From NCBI GenBank assembly GCA_008694505.1, contig VZDJ01000998.1:391565-455564 (forward strand): a DNA stretch of 64,000 nucleotides. Direction: 5' to 3'. This DNA is from Cyanoderma ruficeps (taxonomy: Eukaryota; Chordata; Aves; Passeriformes; Timaliidae). Shown piece after piece: positions 58,659 to 64,000 of this stretch. A program made the translations under genes and the position numbers. How positions within the stretch are numbered: position 1 is the first letter of the stretch; each line of letters starts with the position of its first letter. The notes beneath the pieces are model-generated. The model was given only the letters and a program-made list of their open reading frames with translations. It had not been told where the DNA came from and ran no database searches.

Positions 58659-60150
58659 ATTAGAATTATAAAATCATAGAATTTTTGATGTTCACAAAGG
58701 TTTTTATGATCCTGGAGCCAAATTACTAACCAAGCACTACCAAACTGACCACTAAACCATGTCCCTATGTGCCACATCTACACAACTTTTTAACACCTCC
58801 AGGGATGTTGATTCCACTTCCATGGGCAGCCTGTTGCAGTGCTTGACAATCATTTAGGTGAAAAAATATTTCCTAATATGCAGTCTATGCCTTCCTGGTG
58901 CAATTTGACGACATTTCCTCTCATTCTTTCATTTTTCACAGAGACTGGTCGCACCTGGCTACACACTCGTTTCAGGAGGTTGTGGAGAGTGATAAGGCCT
59001 CCCCTCACTCTCCTTTTCTTCAGCTTCAGGCCTGTTCAGCTTCTCCTCACAGAACTTGTGCTCCAGACCCTTCCCCAGCTCCATTTCCCTTCTCTGGACA
59101 GATTCAAGCACCTCAATGTCTTCCTTGCCATGAGGGTCCCAAATCTGAACATAGGATTCAAAGTGTGTCCTCACCAAAGCCACATACAGAGGGACAGTCA
59201 CTGCCCTGGTCATGCTGGTCACAATGTTTATGATAGAAACAAGGATGCCACTGGCCTTGGCCACATGAACACAGCTGGTTCATGTTCAGCCAATGTTGAC
59301 CAGCACCCCTAGATCCTTTTCTCCTGGGCAATTTTTTAGCAACTCTGTCCTTGGTCTGCAGCAGTACCTAGGGCTGTTGTTTCCCAAGGGCAGGACCCTG
59401 CACTTCACCTTATGGGACCTTGGTCCTTTGATCCAGCTTGTCCATACCCTTTTGTAGAGCTTTCTGGTCCTCCAGCAGACCAACATTCCCACCCAGATTG
59501 GTGTCGTCTGCAGACTTACTGAGAGTGCACTTGATAAAAATAGGAAGCAGGACTGGGGAAACCTGCTAGTGATGAGCCACCAACTGGATGCAGATCTGTT
59601 CATCACCATTTTCTGGGCTCAGCCATCCAGACAGATTTTTGCTTAGTGAACTGTGCACCTGTCCGAGCCGTAAGGAGCCAGTATCTGCGGGACACTGCTG
59701 TAGAAAACGATGTAAATGATTTTACTAAAATCCACAGTCAACATCCACAGCCCTTTCCTCCTCCACTAAGCACATTAGCTTTTCATAGAAAGAGATCAGG
59801 TTGGTCAGGTTGGTCACAAACAATGTTGGCTGGGTTGGATCCCCTGGCTGTCCTGCACATGCCACTAAAAATGATCTATTCCCTGATGTTCCCCAGCACG
59901 GAAGGCAGGCTGACAGGCCTGTAGCTCCTCATATCCTCCTCCTGTGTGGAGGCCTGTCCAATAGCTCAGCCCCCAAGCTGTGTCAGTGCATGGGGCAATT
60001 TATTGCCATGTCCATGGCCCTACATTTGACTTTATTGAACTTCATTAGACTCCCAAGTCTTGAGCCTGTTCAGGTCATAAGATTCCACTTCCATGGGCAC
60101 AGAATAAGAGCACAGCTTTCTGGCACATCAATCAGTCCTCCACAGAAGTA
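58659..60150 (-). mobile_element. CR1 LINE with reverse-transcriptase remnant, minus strand
   Basis: The 3' end (AAAATCATAGAAT) is at 58662. Minus-strand frames between 58959 and about 59610 translate to recognisable LINE RT tail pieces: VPLYVALVRTHFE with VQIW, DIEVLESVQRR, EKDLGVLV, and in a shifted frame the ADDTNLGG catalytic box (near 59505). Sequence up to about 60150 continues the RT region. Frame changes and stops show it is inactive. It sits directly beside the CR1 fragment at 58335-58655, so one CR1 may have inserted beside the other. Confidence 0.8.
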
Positions 60151-61734
60151 AGGATGGTATGGAAGTGAGATATAATCAGGAATGAGCACAATGAGGCTCT
60201 TATGACCTATTTGATTTGCAGGCACTGTAAATCACACAGGTGTGACATGGCCAAGGAGAGGCAACGGGTCACCATTGAGTCTCAGGGACCACGGTGGTTC
60301 CTCTGAGGGGCATGAGCAATGCATGCTAGTGGTGTTACGCAGACATGCTTATTTTGCACCTGTAGAACTTGTGATAAATTTGCAATGCGCGGTTTGATGT
60401 TCATAGAAATATGAGATTTTATTTGTCTTGTAGGATCAGAAAGGCTTGTCATTCCAAATACAGACCCTTTTTTTTGCCTTTTTTTTTTATTAAAGGGGGA
60501 ATCAAGCGGATTTCTTTCCTTCAGTTATATATTTCTCATGCTATGTGGCCAAATTGTAATGTATATTTGTTTGAATGCATTGTTTTTCTGGTAGTTATTA
60601 TTTTTTATCATTTCCTTAAGGGGGAGGAATGGCTTTAGCTTTTTGTCTCAAATGGATTGACAAAAAAAATTCAGAAGATTTTCTTAAAAATGCTTTTAGG
60701 AGAGTAGATCAGAACTTCAGAAGAGTAACAGAAAAAAGGAGAGTAGATCAGAACTTCAGAATAGTAACAGAGAAAAGCTGAATCCTTTTTTAGTTATACA
60801 CACTCCAAGCACAATGCTGAATAGATACCTTTATTTCAGGTCAGCTGGCTCCTGCAGCCATTAACTGCTTCTTCCTCTGACAGGGAGGCAGATTTTGGCT
60901 TGGATTTTTCCAAATGTAGCAAATGTACTCTCTTCTCTGTTTCTTTTTGATTGTAGCAGCTAATTTCTATTTTCTTTGTTTACTTTTCACTGTAAAGGAT
61001 CTTGTAATGTTGCAGTTTAGATTCAGTGTTGCTCTCTGGAAAGAATTCAACAACCTTTAGGCTTTAAACTGTGATGGAAAACACCATTACTGAATGATTT
61101 AAAATTAGTGAGGTTTACTGCAGAGCTTTAACTTGTGCAGTACAAACAACAGATTATATAAGAAGTGTCCGTACTATTAACCTTTGCAATAAAGTAATGA
61201 CTGGGAAAAGTGTATGATCGAGGTAAATCTAATCAGTAGGTCAACCTATTTTAATTCAGGTACCCAAATAAACATTTGAAAAATAATTTTTTTCTTTTTC
61301 AACTTTTGAAAAATAGTATTTTTTTTCACTTTTGAAAAATTGTAATTTTTTTCAGTGTTGGATGACTGTTGATAAACTATAATCGGGAAGGAATATTTCC
61401 ATTCCAAAGCACCAATATGTAGGAAAACCTATTCATATGTGTTTCTTTCAGATCTGTTGCATTTTTATTTCCACCAGTGAAAGGGAATTTTAGTAAAATG
61501 GCATGGTTATTATATTTTTGAGCTGACGGTAAGGAATAACATTTAAAGGATTTTTTTTTCTCTGCTGGTCAGCAACACATTGATCTGCAAACATAAGTCC
61601 AGAGGACATCAACAGTGGTTAGGGATCTAAATTGAGAAAACAGAAGGAAAGAATGAATTAATTGAAGATTTTCAGCTTGTAACAGAAGCAATTGAAGAAA
61701 GCCCTGATAACGGTCTTAAAATTTATAAAAGCAT
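60151..61734. other. No recognised gene; small tandem repeats
   Basis: A 39-bp unit beginning GGAGAGTAGATCAGAACTTC is duplicated in tandem at 60699-60776. A TTTGAAAAAT/T-run motif recurs three times at about 61274-61352. Nothing else recognised. Confidence 0.6.
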
Positions 61735-62010
61735 GCTTCTAAGGGAGAGGAGAAAATCAGTTCTCCATGTCCAGTCTAGATAAGACAAGAAGTAATTGGT
61801 TTAACTTCCAGCAAGGGAGATTTAGGTTAGACATTAGGAAAAACACTCTAATGGAAAGGACTGCTAAGCATTGCAATAGTTTACCTGTGGATGCTATTGA
61901 ATGTTCATTGCTGAAGCTTTTTCAAGAGGAGATATGCAGACATGAATGATACTGCCATCCGTGTCCTGTGCCAAGACAAGGATAGATGACCTTTCAGGGT
62001 TCTTTTTGTT
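61735..62010 (+). mobile_element. CR1 LINE fragment, plus strand
   Basis: GGGAGATTTAGGTTAGACAT followed by TAGGAAAAACACTCT, then a decayed AACTCTCTGGTG-like part and GATGACCTTTCAGGGTTC, follow the order of the CR1 3' region on the plus strand. The typical ATTCTATG tail is not clear. Confidence 0.65.
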
Positions 62011-64000
62011 CTTTGACTTTTATACTACAACTGATGTAAGCTGCTCACTGAGCTGAAAGCAGTTTTAGCAGAAAACATCCTTATCATAATTAGTTTTTCT
62101 TGATCCAATATAAATCTGCATCTTGAAGTGGAAGAAGGATTAGAGGAATAGACCAACAGTAAGAACCAAGTGACTGGACAGTATATCAGGTTAAAAGACT
62201 CTGTGGGTGAGCTAAGTGGGTGACGCAGTAGGGCAAAATGACTAGGTATATTACTAACTCTGGAAAGAAAATATCACAGGCTTTTGGAGAAATTATATTA
62301 TTTTTGCGAAAGTAGTGAAAGGCTCTGAGGGGAGTTTAATGCTACATTCACTTTGTGACTTTCAATTTAGAATAACGTAAACAACATTAATGCAAATTTT
62401 TTTAAAGCTGGTTACTGCTAGAGAATTTTCTTCAATATTCTACTTTCCTTCTCCATTCCTAGTTATCAGTTCTGAGATTGTTATGTTTCAAGAAAACAGA
62501 AACAGAGAAAGAGAGCAAGACAGAATGCTTTCTGGCAAGATCTTTATCCTGACAGTTTTGGTCACTAAGGGATTTATTTAAAACCAAATAAAATTCTCCT
62601 TTTTTGAATCATAGCTTTGCCACATATCAGTATGACACTCTCCATGCACTAATTGCAAAGCAGCCTTGCAGTGCTCTATCTGATAATACCGCAGCAGCTC
62701 TAGCTTGTTCTACTTCTCCAGGGCTTTGATGCTAACTCTCAAACTCTGCAAGCATTAACCAGTTTATGTCAACATTGTGCATAATCAGAGTTAAACCACT
62801 GCTGAGGGCTGGAACTGCAGTAGAGTCAAGCAGTATGCCATGTGCGACTGTAATACTAACAGCCAGATTTCCTATCAGAACTCTGCAGTGAGACCACAGC
62901 TCATTTCAATTTTATTATAAAACATTGCAGTTTTCTAGACTTCCAGTGGCAGGCATCATGTCCATATATTTTGAAGTTAAATAGTTCTTTCTAGTTTTGT
63001 TTTCCTCAGCTGCATAATGTATGGACATTAAGGAGGAAAAAGGAATGGAAAGGCAAATATCAACACTGTTCTCTAAAGAGGCAAAATTACACAAGATTCA
63101 AACATACATTGAATTCTTCAAACAGTTCTAGTGTTCTAGTGAAATGTGTGGAAGTTGAGATGGAAGAGGGGACAGAAATTAGGAATCAATAAAAAATTTT
63201 GTCTTCAGGCCTACTGTATGAGTAGCTAAATACCATGAGACTGAAAAACACAGAAGTACAACCTCATGTAAGTTTCTCAGGACTTGGAAAACACTTGTAT
63301 TAGAACAAATATTTAAGTATCTGTGTTTATTGGGTGGAATTTTTTTGTTGTTGTGTGTTCTATAGGATGCTTTGGGGGTTGGGGGAGTAAGGAGGGTGGT
63401 AAATTTTTTCTGTCTTTTCTTTTCTTTTCTTTTCTTTTCTTTTCTTTTCTTTTCTTTTCTTTTNTCTCTCAAAATTTAAAACTACCTCTTTATGTTTCTT
63501 AAATGGCTCACATACTGCTGTGTTGCTTCAAGAGTAGAATTCACTCTTTTTTTGGTACAGATTAACCTGAGATGAAACTGCTGTTACTTAATGTACTCTA
63601 TACTGTCTTTCTAAACTGTCTTTTTAATTGAAAATCATAATGGAAAACAACAGGAAAAGAAGGTAATGAAATTCTTATTTCTACATAAACTGAGAATATA
63701 TGGAATTGAGACTAGTGTATTTAAATTTTACCATAAGTCTTAAATACCAATCAAGAATGAAAATTTTCAATTTTTTTTCAATTCCCCCCAAAAAGGAACA
63801 AGAAAATAATTTTTTTATTACTACTGAGTTGTAAGTCAGTAGCACAAACTGTAAGAATTGCTTTAGTAAGCAATGAAGGTGACTGCAGACTCTCTGATGG
63901 AATAACATTGTAATTAATATCATATTTTACTTAAAATATGTTTCTACAAATTCTTTAAAACCAAAAAATTTAATCAGAATATGTTGTAAAATCAGAACTA
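62011..64000. other. AT-rich sequence without a recognised gene
   Basis: No exon or RNA gene recognised. A (TTTTC)n microsatellite lies at 63412-63463. Confidence 0.5.
63412..63463. repeat. (TTTTC)n microsatellite
   Basis: About ten copies of a five-base pyrimidine unit, ending at an unresolved base at 63464. Confidence 0.95.

Overview
The window looks like a piece of a songbird (passerine) nuclear genome. It is AT-rich and gene-poor, and carries CR1 LINE fragments in both orientations, ERVL-type solo LTRs with 5-bp target duplications, and one tRNA-Ile-derived SINE with a CR1-like tail, a combination known from zebra finch and relatives. The species call is inference. I see no convincing host protein-coding gene; one weak candidate terminal exon lies at 7381-7584 on the minus strand. 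The stretch may be intergenic or lie inside a very large intron.

The main content is a complete endogenous retrovirus (ERV) at 14168-21986 on the plus strand. It has two 275-bp LTRs that read as identical, a perfect 6-bp target duplication (GCCTGG), a primer-binding site, a polypurine tract, and gag, pro, pol and env in order. It is much richer in GC and CpG than its surroundings. The layout mixes features of different retroviral genera. The LTR core promoter, the Gag start region and the env splicing strategy look alpharetroviral. Gag, Pro and Pol lie in three successive -1 frames, each joined by a canonical slippery heptamer and a predicted stem, as in betaretroviruses. Env is gamma-type, with CXXC in the surface subunit (SU), a furin site, an N-terminal fusion peptide and CX6CC in the transmembrane subunit (TM). 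Gag and Pro are open. Pol changes frame once between RNase H and integrase (near a short A run at 18936), and env changes frame once at a run of seven C (20148-20154). As given, the copy does not encode intact integrase-containing Pol or intact Env.

Layout: 1-3219, AT-rich sequence without genes. 3220-3756, solo LTR. 4957-5475, LTR-like block, minus strand. 7381-7584, possible exon. 8127-8433, LTR-like block, followed by a tRNA-Ile SINE at 8519-8657. 11902-12598, solo LTR of the same group as the first. 13676-13847, CR1, then an older LTR-like sequence split by the ERV and resuming at 21987. 24312-25769, an unassigned block with a GC-rich islet. 25770-34692, sequence without genes. 34693-35114, LTR-like. 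37386-38194, a third solo LTR of the group, inverted, with an internal 20-bp minisatellite. 39415-39550, LTR fragment. 40348-41165, CR1 3' end. 51690-53164, two ERVL-like LTR 3' halves in tandem. 58335-60150, two CR1 pieces on the minus strand, one with reverse-transcriptase remnants. 61735-62010, CR1. The remainder shows no recognisable genes.
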